NCBI GenBank assembly: GCA_023627715.1
Contig: JAMAHW010000059.1
Location: forward strand, 62,001 to 126,000
Length of the DNA stretch: 64,000 nucleotides
Direction: 5' to 3'
DNA from: Periconia sp. R9002
Taxonomy: Eukaryota > Ascomycota > Dothideomycetes > Pleosporales > Periconiaceae
The translations under genes and the position numbers were made by a program. Shown piece by piece: positions 21,841-34,100 of this stretch. The stretch's first letter is position 1; the number at the start of each line of letters is the position of its first letter. The notes beneath the pieces were generated by a model. It was not told where the DNA came from. It searched no databases and saw only the letters and a list, made by a program, of their open reading frames with translations.

Positions 21841-24143
21841 GTCGGCCGTCTGCTAAGACAAATTGATGAGATGAGATAAGCTTTCTCTCGGTGCGGTGTA
21901 GTGCGCAATTGAAATTTAATGACACAGGCCGCTGCAGCGCAAGGCAAAACTCTGTACACAACGGAGGAAGTGAAGAGCTGTGTTATGTAGGTATGTAGAT
22001 TGGAATATTGAGGAGGTTTTCTATGTTCGGGATGGGATGGGATGGGATGGACATGTTTGTGTGCCGTGCTGTGCCGTGCGTCGCGTTACGTTGTTGCCGG
22101 ACGAAGATCTTGGTATGCAGTAAACATTGATGCTATGAACTCAATACCTCGCAACCAATCCATCAAACATCGCAAACATACTTACCGTTCTCTTGTTGTC
22201 TTTCAATGATGCGCAATGACCTCTAAGGCCCGTGCGCAACCCCTTTTCTAGTTTCGGTTAGTCCATAGCACTAGCGCCTTGTTTCAGAATTTGACATTTC
22301 ATGTTTCAGAGTTTGACATAGTGCGCTTGTTTCAGAGTTCGACATAGTGCGGTTATCGCGCTTAGGTTCACAAGACTGCGAAACCGAACTGCAATATTTT
22401 GAGATGTCATTCTCAGTGGATGTGAACAATCTGCGGAGCAACGATGAATTTTCACCTCATGAAAGATGACGGTTGTAGCGAGTAGAATGCTGTGAGTTGA
22501 AGCATGATTACGCGCGGAGGCGAGAGCGCAAATACCCTGACACCGTGGTACGATTTTTTTTTGATGTCAATTCCTCATTACCTAGTGCGAGTGCACTGTC
22601 TTTAATGCAATGCGACGCCGTTTTAGTTTTGCGCGTGCAAGGAACAGGATGAAAGTTAAGAAGGAGGTAAGAGTGGTAGAATGAGGTGTAGACAGTCGGG
22701 GCATCCAGCAGGCAGCCAGAGGCAAAAGAATCATCCGATTGTTTCTGCTAGGAATTTGAGCGTAAACTGTGGACTTTCGGGAAGCAGTTCATTCGAGCTT
22801 ACGTGTGAACTGCTAGATGATTAGGGTGATAAGATGATGGTGGTGGGTGAAAGCTGTGTCTATACTTGGAATTGAATAGGAGAAAGGGACATGGATTGAG
22901 GGTTGTGGTGCTGCTCGGTTGGAGTGGGATGAATGATGTTATGAACGATGAATGCAAAGACGAAGGACGCAGCGATGAAGATATATACTCGATATCGCCA
23001 GTAATGTTCATCAAATTATTCATAGAGTTGGTAGTTCATGCCCATTTTCCTCGTCTAACTGCAAGTTCGGTTCATGCATGATACATGGATATTCGTGCAC
23101 GCGTATACAAACTCTTCTTAAGAAACTCAAACTCTTCTTTAGCTGCAAAGGTTCTTTGCCGAATCGTTTTGGCAGGCTTTTTGGTGTTATTTTGAATATT
23201 TGTAGCATTGTTTCTAGTGCGATACACGATGGGAAAATTGTCAACCAACATCTTACCTCTCTTCCTTTCGGAATTGTTCGAACGAAACTTGATATTCAAT
23301 TCATGGTCGGTACTTGTAGAAAGAGTATTTGCATTTGGGATGCTGCCACCGAGGTGTTTGGCGCGTTTACGTCTTTCCTCTGACTGTGATTGACAGGTGG
23401 AATGAAATGAAGACAGCAAATGTGAGGTACATAGGAGATAAGGAAGAACAACTTGGTGATGGCGCAGTGCTCGGTCATTATTGCTCCCCAAATCTTGTCG
23501 GTTTGGGAAAAATCTTAGGGGATCTGCCACCCATTCACACTTTGTGTTCGGTGTACAGTTTTATCACGGTGGAACGTCATGGTACCCCTCACTCCCAGAT
23601 TCAGCCCAGTAGAAGTGGCTCATCGAATCTCCATCTCTGTCTGCTTCTCGAGAAGTAATAGCAGTGCTTGGAGTATATGTTCCGAGCAAGAAGTTTTCTG
23701 TTTTCAAGGTGGGTAAGCGATGAGAACATATTTTGATATGGAAAGCCCCGGGTTTAATGTGAATAAATCTCTTGAGTAAACTCTATGTCGTTTTTATTCC
23801 CAGTTTTGCTATAGCATCTACTAAGTTTTGGTTGGCAATGCTCTGTTTTGTAGTTGTGAAGGCTAATCTCTAGCCCTGCATAGGTAGGATTGCTACGCAA
23901 GCGCTTATGGCAGAGACAACTGCCGATCTCATCCCCTGTTCTTTGAAACGGTCCGAATGCCTTTCTATTTCATACGGGTAACCAAAGGAAAGCGTATTGA
24001 GTAGGTATAATCCCATTGTGTTGCGCATTTCGGAGTTCGTATTTTGACACAGACAGGGAATCTTCTCATGCGCATTCAACGCGGGCTAGCCAGATCATCT
24101 GTTGCTCAGCCTGGATGGAAGAGCCTGCGCTAGTGTCTCTCTC
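21841..24143. other. Gene-poor spacer
   Basis: Normal base composition resumes here. Contains a GGGAT x4 run near 22030-22049 and a short tandem repeat at 22281-22354. A 152-codon minus frame at 23530-23072 is open but Asn/Lys/Arg-rich with no domain or homology I recognise; I do not call it. Confidence 0.45.
22281..22354 (+). repeat. Short tandem repeat, three copies of ~26 bp
   Basis: GTTTCAGARTTTGACAT occurs at 22281, 22303 and 22329. Copies two and three extend to a 26 bp unit ending ATAGTGCGCTT/ATAGTGCGGTT. A GCGCTT-type flank follows. No known regulatory meaning. Confidence 0.8.
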
Positions 24144-24668
24144 TTAATTTGCATATGGATGACGAAACTTCAGCTCATGCTGGCTCGTGGAGGAAGGGTT
24201 GGCTGGGCTCTGCGAAGGGATTGCGTGAGAATGTTTCGGAGGAGATGGCGAAATGACAGAACTCCAGGCCGCTGAAATGGATGCATCAAATTTGACATTG
24301 TCTTGAAGCATCCCGGCTGTTGGTGGGGGCTTTGGGGTAGCGGACGAGGCCGTGGATGGAGCAGAGGACCTGGTAGAGGATGGAGCCGCAGGAAGAGCAG
24401 AGCATGGAGCTTCAGATGAGGTAAGAGGTTCTTGTCTCGTTGGTCGGTCGATCTTGAAGTTTATTTGCATAAGTCACCGTGCGGCTTCCGCAGGAGTCAG
24501 AAACTCGGGATACGCCTTTCTCTTTTTCTTGTTGCGCTTTCGCCTCTGTGCCATGGCTGCAAGAGATTGTTCGCTAGGAGTTGGTAACTCGTGACTCTTT
24601 GGTGTGTCGGAGTTGACTTTGACGTCCTCAGGTCGCTGTGCGCCTCTCTTGAAGTTGATTTCGTTCAT
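24144..24668 (-). pseudogene. Hypothetical ORF interrupted by one in-frame UGA
   Basis: From ATG 24668 the minus frame runs 64 codons to TGA at 24476-24474, then stays open in the same frame for a further 109 codons to 24144. The first part ends in a Lys/Arg-rich, NLS-like segment (R-R-K-R-N-K-K-K-R-K) followed by A-Y-P-E-F-L-T-P-A-E-A-A-R. The part after the stop is Ser/Pro-rich. Both halves contain an I-N-F-K motif at their start, hinting at an internal duplication. The frame is also open upstream of the ATG for 28 codons with an acceptor-like sequence, so this may be the last exon(s) of a larger gene. The call as broken gene, readthrough gene or chance ORF is open. Confidence 0.3.
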
Positions 24669-25457
24669 TAACTCTACGTATCTTGTTACTTTCAGACACA
24701 CGCGAGGCACCTTTTCTGTCTTTGGTTCCGCTTCCGCGCCATGCTCTCGTGCCAGGAATTATTTGACAGGTAGGTAGGTGAGATAGTCAGGCGGTCTGGA
24801 GTTCGTGTGGTGTTGTGATGGTGAAAATGATTGCTGTAGTGGAAATGAACGAAAGGTACCTAGGTAATTATGTAGGCACGGATGGAAGGAAGGTGGCGTG
24901 ACATAGGCGCGAAGAAATGAGGGAAGGCGCCACCCACCCAGATGGCAAGACGTTATATGCACACATATACATGTACTCCCTGTATTCGAGGATGTTCTCA
25001 GAGGACCGCCGTAGCCTGCAAGGGAGGTTATCATGCAGAATGTGACAACTACGCGCGGAGAGAGATGCCTCTACTTGGAAGACTAATTTGCATATTAAGC
25101 GAAGAGCGAAGTCAGATGTCTGCACCTATACGTACAAATAGTGCTTCGTGGATAGTCTTGATCCTTCTCGAGTAATATTGATCATAGAACGCTATCCGCA
25201 AATGCTATTAGTATACGCATGCTACTCTACATACGTGGTTGGGTCTAGCAATAAATGGTGGTAGCATTAGAGAGGACAAGTGGTAGAGACCAAGTAGAGT
25301 GGCGGTGTGAAGCGACACATATGCTGTTGTTTCATCTAGAAGTGAATATTGAATGCTTACATACTTCTAGTATTCATGTCTGAAGAAGGAGAGTGAGGGA
25401 GTTAGTAAGTTAAGGGGAACATCGTGTTGAACTGCGCATACTTCGGTTTGATTATGT
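24669..25457. other. Spacer without recognised gene
   Basis: About 790 bp, including runs of GTAGGTAGGT and CTACATAC-type simple sequence. Nothing supported. Confidence 0.4.
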
Positions 25458-26960
25458 CTACACGTGAGTATGATCTACATGTCCCCCATCGGTGTCCCAC
25501 GCCCATCGTTGTGCCTCGTTGCTTTCCATGATAATTTTGTGAGGTACATTTATTCCTTGGAGAATTTCCTCAAGTTCACCAAGCCTATTAAACCCGAGCA
25601 CGTGTGTACCATCTTGAAAGAATAAGCGGAACTCTTTGAGATGCGGTGTAGTCTTCCATGCGGTCTCGAAAAGCCATGATCGAATCTTTGGCCATTCGGC
25701 TTCCCGCACAAAGAACTCGTGGTATTCCTCTGTGTGGTCATCGCTGATGGTCACAACCTCAACATTAGGAGGTATGCTGTCGTCCAGTCGTCTTGGATCC
25801 GACTCTTCCAGTTCAATCAAATATGGCAACAACAAGCCGAAGGGTGCCTTGAATTGTTTGATGTTGACCATGCGACGTAGACCAGCCAGTGAACCTCGCT
25901 TTCTTGGGATTGACAAATGATTAGCCCAGTCTATTACCAAGTCGACACCGATCACTAGATCCTCAAGAGTGTCCTTGACTGCAAGTAGTACATTGGAAAA
26001 CCTAGCCAAATCGATTATGTCGTTATTCAGAGGATCGACATCTGGTATGTATTTCCAAACCCAACATAGCTCCTTTAGAGCCGGAGTTCGCCCCAGAATC
26101 TGTCCTAGAAAGTCAATGTGAATGCACATCAGAGATAGCGATGTAAGGTAGGTTAGATCGGGTGGGCCTGCTGGCCAGCTGAATGGGAGGGAGGTCGGGT
26201 TTAAACACCAGCCTGCGATGCTGCACACCGACGGAAGACTTAGTAGAGCCGCCATGTCCTCGGGTTTGCAAAAGTCCGGGTTCTTCCCAGGCCATGGGTC
26301 TAAGGGCCAAGGGAGTGAAATGTGCTCGAGATGTTTAAACCGAGAGATGCCGTGATTTGAGGGGTCAAAAACAGCGGACTGGAACACCTTGCCAAGGAAC
26401 TGATTTTCCATATCTTGCGCTACCGTCGGTTGATCCCAACCGGTTCGCTTTTCCTCGGGGTCTGGCAAGACGACTGGATTTCCAGCACGCAAAGCTTTGA
26501 GATTGGGCAGTCTTGACACGAGCAATGCGACAAAAGCATTCAGATTGCCTTCGTGCAGTTTCTCTATCCAGCTGTTGGCGTAGGAAAGACCGAAAAGCGA
26601 GATGAAGGACACAAATTTGGACATGCCATTCTCATCGGTTGGTTGGGGCGGAGCAGATACTGGAATTTGGTTTATATCAATGTACTTGTATCTCCAGCCC
26701 CTTGGTGTTTCGTCATCGCGCAAGCTTAAAGAGGAGATTTGGGCCGCCAGCTCAGGCGTGTTGAAAATCTCTCTACAAAGGTGCATTATCGGACGTGGGT
26801 TGTCACGATGGATAGTAATGTCGATATTGGCATAGAGCAGGGGCGTTGCGCATTCGTATAGCCTCTTGTTCACGAGACTCACATTACGCAAGTCGCGCGA
26901 CGGCATGTCTTGGAGGATGACGACAATAATTTCGTTGGGGCAGCGAGTAAAGGACGCCAT
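25458..26960 (-). CDS. F-box domain protein
   Basis: A 500-residue intronless ORF from the ATG at 26960; the open frame upstream lacks another ATG. Residues 4-45 (R-C-P-N-E-I-I-V-V-I-L-Q-D-M and D-L-R-N-V-S-L-V-N-K-R-L) fit the fungal F-box-like motif, with C-A-T-P-L-L-Y-A-N-I-D-I as the usual trailing element. The remainder shows irregular leucine-rich segments (L-P-N-L-K-A-L-R, F-K-H-L-E-H-I-S-L, L-T-Y-L-T-S-L-S-L), typical of the substrate-binding part of F-box/LRR-like fungal proteins. It is presumably a substrate adaptor of an SCF ubiquitin ligase through Skp1. Such genes are numerous and fast-evolving in filamentous fungi, and the target is unknown. Confidence 0.85.
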   Translation of the reverse strand: MASFTRCPNEIIVVILQDMPSRDLRNVSLVNKRLYECATPLLYANIDITIHRDNPRPIMHLCREIFNTPELAAQISSLSLRDDETPRGWRYKYIDINQIPVSAPPQPTDENGMSKFVSFISLFGLSYANSWIEKLHEGNLNAFVALLVSRLPNLKALRAGNPVVLPDPEEKRTGWDQPTVAQDMENQFLGKVFQSAVFDPSNHGISRFKHLEHISLPWPLDPWPGKNPDFCKPEDMAALLSLPSVCSIAGWCLNPTSLPFSWPAGPPDLTYLTSLSLMCIHIDFLGQILGRTPALKELCWVWKYIPDVDPLNNDIIDLARFSNVLLAVKDTLEDLVIGVDLVIDWANHLSIPRKRGSLAGLRRMVNIKQFKAPFGLLLPYLIELEESDPRRLDDSIPPNVEVVTISDDHTEEYHEFFVREAEWPKIRSWLFETAWKTTPHLKEFRLFFQDGTHVLGFNRLGELEEILQGINVPHKIIMESNEAQRWAWDTDGGHVDHTHV

Positions 26961-28148
26961 GATGTTGATGGTTGATGGAAAGTGGAAAGACAATCATAGA
27001 GGCTACCTCAGCGCTTGCGTTGTAAGATGGAGCAATTAGGGGGTTTTAGATTTCCGCCCCCAAATCGTCCAAGGTCCGATATCGGATACAGTCACTAGGG
27101 AAATCAAACGCCATGATTTTACCATATTGCATTGATTGTATACGCGCACACATTGTTGCCATAAAAGTGAGTAGTGTCCGGTCTTGCAAGTCGCTTCAAC
27201 AAATCTGCAGGCGGCGAACAGATACTGATCAATATATACTGTGAACAAAAGGAAAAGGGAAAAAAGCGCACATATTACCGACAGAATGATCTGGGAGGTC
27301 AATGAAGAAGCTGGCTATATTCCTGCAGTCCCTCTTTGCCCCCATTTTGTGGCTTCGTCAATTGATGAATACACAATGTTTCTCATGCGCAATCCTATCA
27401 GAGAAAGCTGAATCCCATAATCAGATTTATATTACACGAGCATATCTCCAGAAACATTGATACATAATGGGATTCGTCGTTTTCTTTGGAAGGTATGGGT
27501 ACGTTATCGAAGCACAGTTGACATCGCCATTTCGTGCAGGAAAGCTGATGACCACCTGCGACTATACCGGATATGGCTAATGCTTTGGCGCGGGATGGCA
27601 TATACCTCTCCCTACCTAAGTACGTACATACCGTATACAAGCATCACCATGCTGTGATAGAGTAGGACTTTCTGAGATGTAGTTGTTTGTGTTGCAGTAG
27701 CGGAAATGCAACCCGCTACTGAGACTGGTGCAGGTGTCAGCGGCACGAACTCCATCGAGGAAAAGACGGTGAAAGCGAGGACAGGAGTAGGTGTGCGATT
27801 CATCCATCTCTTTTCATGTTGCGGAATCGTGCCTCAGGTTAGGTGTTCAATTATGCTATTGCTCATTCAGCGGGCACTCACTTTGACTCAAGAAGACATC
27901 CACAGCAGATACAACGAGGAATTTACACGAAGTGCAGCTCGTTCAGTATAGACTTTGCTAGGTGGAAACCAATACAGTTTTTTGGAAGTTTTGAAGTAGT
28001 GCAGGAAACTAGCTACTCTAAAAGCTGGCATGTAGACACATGGAACGATGATCCTTAGGTGGCTTGTGACCTACCCCTGATACCCGATTTTCCCGTTTTT
28101 CCCGATGTGTTGCCCACGTCAACACGATTGCCCTTTCCATTCATCAAA
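26961..28148. other. Intergenic region
   Basis: About 1.2 kb between the F-box gene start and the stop of the giant minus-strand gene. Short ORFs on both strands (up to 88 codons) show no domain. A CCCGATTTTCCCGTTTTTCCCGAT repeat-like run lies near 28084-28107. Confidence 0.45.
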
Positions 28149-31100
28149 TTATTCATCCCCTAAGAAATCAGCCTCCGTCAACATATCACCATTAAGTAGC
28201 TTGCCGACGTGCGTCTTGTCGATTCCCTCACCCTCACGTCGAAGCTTCATCAACTCCCGGAAGAACTTTACCGGACTCTCCTTCAATCCCCACTTTCCTA
28301 GTCCGCCCTTGATGAAGCCATCCGTCTGCACATCCTGTCCTTCTTTGGCAGTAGTCCATGCCAATCCAAGGTAGTCACACGTTTCAGTGTATTCGGCATA
28401 GGAATTGAAGTACAGCTGCCCAGCGAACAGGTTCAACTGCACAATCAGGCTTCGGTCGACCATATCGATGTCAAATGATCCATTCCCGATTTTAAACAAG
28501 TCCAAATTGTCTAGAGGCCAGAATGCCTGGTTTGAACGAGGTGCGTACAGGTGCAAGGTGACATGATTTGATGTACTGATCAAGGGGAGTAGCTGGTCGG
28601 CTTCGAATGGGCTGATGATCATGAGCCGTTTTTGGGGGGTTGTCGAACTAGCATCCTTCGGAAACGAAAGAATCCACTGCACTGGCCTCAGGTAGGAGTC
28701 AAGATGGCTTGTCATAGATGAGTTACCCGCAGGGCGTTTCACGGTGTTAATAAAGTCAGGTGTGACCAGTAGATCGGAAGGTAGTTCTTTAATGTTGAAC
28801 CACTGTATGAGACCAGTTTGCACGAGAGAGTGAAAAGCCGGTAAGGCCATGTTGTTGAGAAGCTCTCCCGTCTTGACCAAATGCGTAAGATGTTCATGGA
28901 TCTTGTGTTCTTCCGGGACCATCATCGGCGGGCGTTCTAGCTGGCGCTCCTCCTCAATCTCCGGTGCAAGCTCTCGCTCCTGCTCTTCCTGCATAGAAGC
29001 AGACTCGAAGTTGAACGTATCGAATTCCTGGCACCGATGGATAATCTCCCTGACGTTGGCGTTGGAGACGTCCCAGCCTTTGAAAGCTTCGGTACTACTG
29101 ATGTTGATGCGCGGCCGATACCGATGCTCCACGGTTTGAGCCTCGTCTTCGAGGTACTCTTCTGCTCGATCTACTGTTGTTTGGGCACCGCGTAACAGAC
29201 CCTTGTGTTCTTCGTACCTTCGTCCTTGGGTCGCCCACAGAGGTATGCTCCGACGCAAGTCAACCCAAGTCTCCGTTATTGCCCACATCAACACGTCGGC
29301 AACCTGAATTTCGGCAGCCGATTTGGATGTGCGTTCTATGATTTTTCCCTGTATTTCTTCGGAAATGCAAAAAACGACGGATTGACCCTTTCCAAGTTTG
29401 CGAAGTCTCATGCACGCCTGAACCAGTCGATCCTTAGTAAGATTGGCACCCAACGTAACTGCGGCACGATAATTCTTGGGTAGCTTCAGGTTCGTCCCGC
29501 GGGTATGAGATTCGTCGAGATAAATGAGACAGTCCTCGAGTTGCCTTGAAAAGGCAGATGTCTGAAGGGGTTCAATTCGACCACTCCGATCCAGCACTGA
29601 AAGTTCTTGATTGTCGTCGAAGAAGACTACCGCTCGACTGGTCTCCGGGTTGCTCATTGATAGCCAAGTTTGTGCCACTTCCAGATTGTTCAGCTCAAGG
29701 ATCTGAGCACCCACATCAAGAATCACCCTAGTGTTGGCGTCCATCTCATTCATAACTTTCAGCAACGTTTCCGCGACAGAGGTTTCGGAAGTCGACTGAG
29801 GTGGTAAAAGCTTCAAAGAGTTTTCTTCTTGCAAAAGGTACGCTAGAACAAGAGCGTTTGTATGTTTCTGCTCTGGCAGATCGAGATGCCTTATACTCAA
29901 CGGGAGAACGTGACGCGAATCGTTGGTACCACTAAATCCAGTTGTGGGTTTTGCTTTGACTGCTGCCATATCCCAACCGGAAGCTGTGAGTTTTTGGGGA
30001 AACTCTCTCATCTCTTTTGGAAAGACAATATGCGACAAGAAATAATCGATTGCTCCCTTGGAGAACCGTAGGAGCGGAAAGATCTCATTTTCGCATTGTT
30101 CACGATCTTTCATATTAACCCCCGACAGAAGGTGGAGGGCTTTTGGCAGTGTTTCGAGCTCGCACACCCATTCCTTGTATTCGTCATCTTTCTGATCCGA
30201 CTTTGACAAGTGAGAAAAGGCGTCGTAGAGCTCTTCGTCGCTCAACCCTCCATAATAATAAGTTAGAGAAGTGAGCGCGATGATGACCTCGGGATGGCTA
30301 AATTCTGAGCGTGGAGACGGGCTGTCCTTCGAGCGGTATGGGACAGCTAGCTTTGACTCGCGATTAGGATCGAGTCCGTAGTTGACTCGCCATCTCTTGA
30401 AGCGCAGCACAAAACGTAGCACGCCGCCTGCAAATAGGCCTCGTAGAAGGAGAATGGTGTCTTTCTCCACATTCCACGATTTTCCACTCTCCACCTTTTG
30501 AATCTCGGCGGACGAGAGATTCGCGTGTCGAATATATAGAAGTATATCGTCTTGTTCGGTCTCAGATAGACGGTGAATAGGTAGAATGGGAGAACCGATC
30601 TTGCATATATGCACGGCAACCAAATCTAGCAGCTTGTCTTCGGCATCGCTACGAAGGATTCGAATGCGCGGGTACCTTCCTGCCCAACGGTCATCGACTT
30701 CAATCGATGAAGGGAGTAATTCCTTGATCCGCTTTGCGTGTTGTGGTATTAGAGTCAGAACATTGTGTACAAGATTCCATCGCTCTGGGCTCAGTTCGAT
30801 GGGCTCCTGGGCGCCCATGGTATAGACAAGTTCAAACTTGACGCTGAAATTCTCGTCGCTTTCGTCAACGATGTCACGGGAGTGTGTATCGAAAAATTGC
30901 TGTGTGTCGAGTAAGGAGCGTCCCAAAGCTTCCTCCCAAGTAATGAGTGATTCTATACCCATGAGTTTGAAGGAAAGAACCTGCTCCGGCTGTACAAGCA
31001 ATACACCACGCTGCTTCATACAGTCTCGATAGATTTTCCCGAGTGCATCAGCTTGAGATGGGGACAGAATGACAGCTCTCGAAAAAGGCATGTGGTAGAT

Positions 31101-34100
31101 GCGTCTATTCAGTAATCCACCGAGTTTCGAAACAAGCATCTCCAGCATCTGCTTCGATTGTGGCTTTGCGACAACAACTCTGACGAGACTAGAAATGACA
31201 ATCAGTTATAAGCATAATTCAACGGGATTTTTCGGGGAGAAACTCACGTCTGGCCATCCCCTAATGCACATGCAATGATCGGTACAAGCACAGTTGATTT
31301 ACCCTCTCCCATATTCAACTGCATCACTGCGTTCTCTCCGTTGGGTGGTTGCCGCATTTGTCGCGCAATGTTCTCTTGAACTGGTCGGACTAATATCCCG
31401 CTTTCGGCCTCGAGCAACAAAGTCTCCGGAAACTGAGCAGGATCCCAATTCATGTGGCCCTTATTGCAAACTTCTTCCGCGAGCTCTTTGGGATGGTCGG
31501 CAAGAGCAGGCAGTCGTCGAGAGCGCTGTAATTGAGTGACTGCAAGACCGTATTGAACAATGACAGCCTTCCAGGCCGAGGAGAGTTGCTCGAAATGTTT
31601 TTTGTTCAGTCGCTGCAACCAAAAAAGTGGGCAAATGCGAGGGCGCTGGCGGGCATGACCATTGTCATTGGCTGAATTTACAAGGTCTTCAAGCAGCTTG
31701 TTGACCGAAGTGAAATACTCCTCACAGTCAGTTGCATAAGACTGCAAAATTGCAACGAGGTTTGTGCTCAATTTGACGTTTGTGTCGCCTGGGGAGAGCG
31801 AATCGCAACTTCTGCGCAAATCCTCCACATATTTCTTTTCTTGGCTCGATTTAGCCTGAAGGTCGAGTTGGTGGCAGAGTGCAGCTAAACGCTTCTTAGA
31901 CTGTGTCTCTTCAACAAAAGTGCTCTCTTCTGTTAGCACTATAGGCTCGGTTGGCGGAGAGGGCCACTTCCGGCGATCATCAACTACCAAGCTCGGTCCA
32001 ATAACTGGAGGTGTTAGAGCAAAGATGTTGCTAATGAAAAAGTTCCTAGCGTCCAAATCTACACCATCGATTTGCTGAGGTTCGACCGCTACGTTCGATT
32101 GTATATGCACCTCCATCACGGGACTATGTTTGAGGGTATCAACTGCAGATTCGAGGTACCGGTAGAAGCACCGATTGTCAAACCAAAATTTAAACTCCGT
32201 TCTGACACTTTCCATGGCCCTGCTTCTGTGAAGATAGGCATCAGCACCGTGAGTAGTTGGTGTTGATGGATGTTCACGCGGCCATTGTTGCCGAAGTGCT
32301 GAAACGAATCCATTAATCGCAGAGAGTTGATTTTGTTGAAACTCACGCTGCCGCCTCCTTGTATGTTGCCTGTTACTCTCCCCTCGGTGCTGTGGAAGGC
32401 TGAACTCTGGGGATTCGTGAAACGGACGCTTGTATGCTGATATGCAGTTGTACAAGACATGCTCTGTAGCACTCTCTCCCTTCCTAAGATCAAATTTCTC
32501 AATAGAAGGGATAGCAACAGAAGTCGTTGAAGCAATTCTGTAAAAGGAAACCAGGGCTTGGATGAGATCTGTGTCAGCTGTCTCTGCAAAAGCAGCGCTT
32601 GAGAGCCACATCATTATTTCGTATTTGTTAAATGTCCCCTCAACTGGCAAGGATGCATAAAGTCGGCACCAGTATTCTGGTAACCAAGTAGATGGGTTGC
32701 TAAGCCACTTCGGTGAATACGTCAAAGTATTTGGAGGTATTGCCATTTCAGGGCCAGGAAGTTCACAGTCCTTCAAATAACGATGCCGGAGAGACTCCTG
32801 GAGCTTCTTTGTGTCGATCCTTGAGTGAAGGGATGGCTGCTCTCGCAATACCATGGTTGCAGTGATGAAAGAAAGTCGGCCGTTGTCAGATGAGTGATTT
32901 TTTCGTCCTCGATAGATCACATCATGATCACGGGTGAACCGTTCGCCCCCAAAACCGTCGGCTCGGAATAATGACGATGAAATCATATGCTTTTTAAGCA
33001 GCTCAACATCTCTATCTCGTAATTCAGGAGGTTCAACCAATATTTCTGAACGCAGCGACTGCCCATCCCGACATATTGTGAAAATCTTTTCCACCTCTAG
33101 AAAAAGCTCTGGATGCTGTGACATAAATGAGAGAGAGCTGTCCCATGCTACTTGCTGCATGACCTGAAGATGTTTTGGGTAATATGTTCGTTTTGGCGTC
33201 AATTCTGCAATCAGCTTAAGACAATCAATGTTAGGTTTGGTAAGGACATCAAAAGATGCAACAGCCGCTGATCTTAAGATCACAAGGGCAGCTTCAGTTC
33301 CGGTATGGCTGGTAAGATCGTCCGGAAGAAAGTATGATGTGAGGCAGTGCAGATAGCAGAGGAAAAGTTTACTCTGTAAACTGCCGTTGTCTTCAAGTCG
33401 CCCAAGGGTTGCGTCGATCTGGTATGAATGTGCTTTTGAAACAGTGTTGGCTTCAATGAAAACCATTACATGGCCAGAAGCTTTTTCAAAGTAAACAGAT
33501 CCTTCAGGAATCAGAACCATTCGATTATCGAAAGAGGATATATGTTTGAGCACGAGCCTGTTTCGTAGGCCTACTAATGTTCCGAATCGCTGATTGGAAT
33601 CGATTACCATGCCCCGGTACTGGCTTGAGTGAATAAGTGATTGGCCAATGTCGAATTTAAAATCAAGCTGAAGCCGAGGCAGGCCGACATTCGTGACGTG
33701 CTCTGAAAACGTGACGTGAATGTGTGCTTCATTTTCCAAAGGAGCAAAAAGGTCAGAGAGCGTGCGGCCAGTTCTGCTAGCAGGATTTACTAATGACACC
33801 GGCCCTTTAGCAAGCTGCCACCCTCGATTCACCCTCTTCAAATGCCATATATTTGTAGCATAACCCCAGGGGTTTTCTCGTGGGACAAATTCGACTATGT
33901 CTTTGTCACGATTATACCAATGAACATAGTCTCTTAGAAAAGCTGAAGGGAAAAGTGTTTTAAAAATGTCCCGCGGTAGCAGATCGTATTCCGTCTTTCC
34001 TAGGGCTGCGACCACGAGCAGTTGATTGTCATTCATCCCAAAACCTAGTGCGTATCCGTGATGGTTAAACTTGGAAGCAAAAGACATGCCGGGCTCTTTA

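Noticed and set aside
23072..23530. 152-codon minus ORF
   Set aside because: Asn/Lys/Arg-rich composition, no domain, no splice partners, in a gene-poor region; could be chance.
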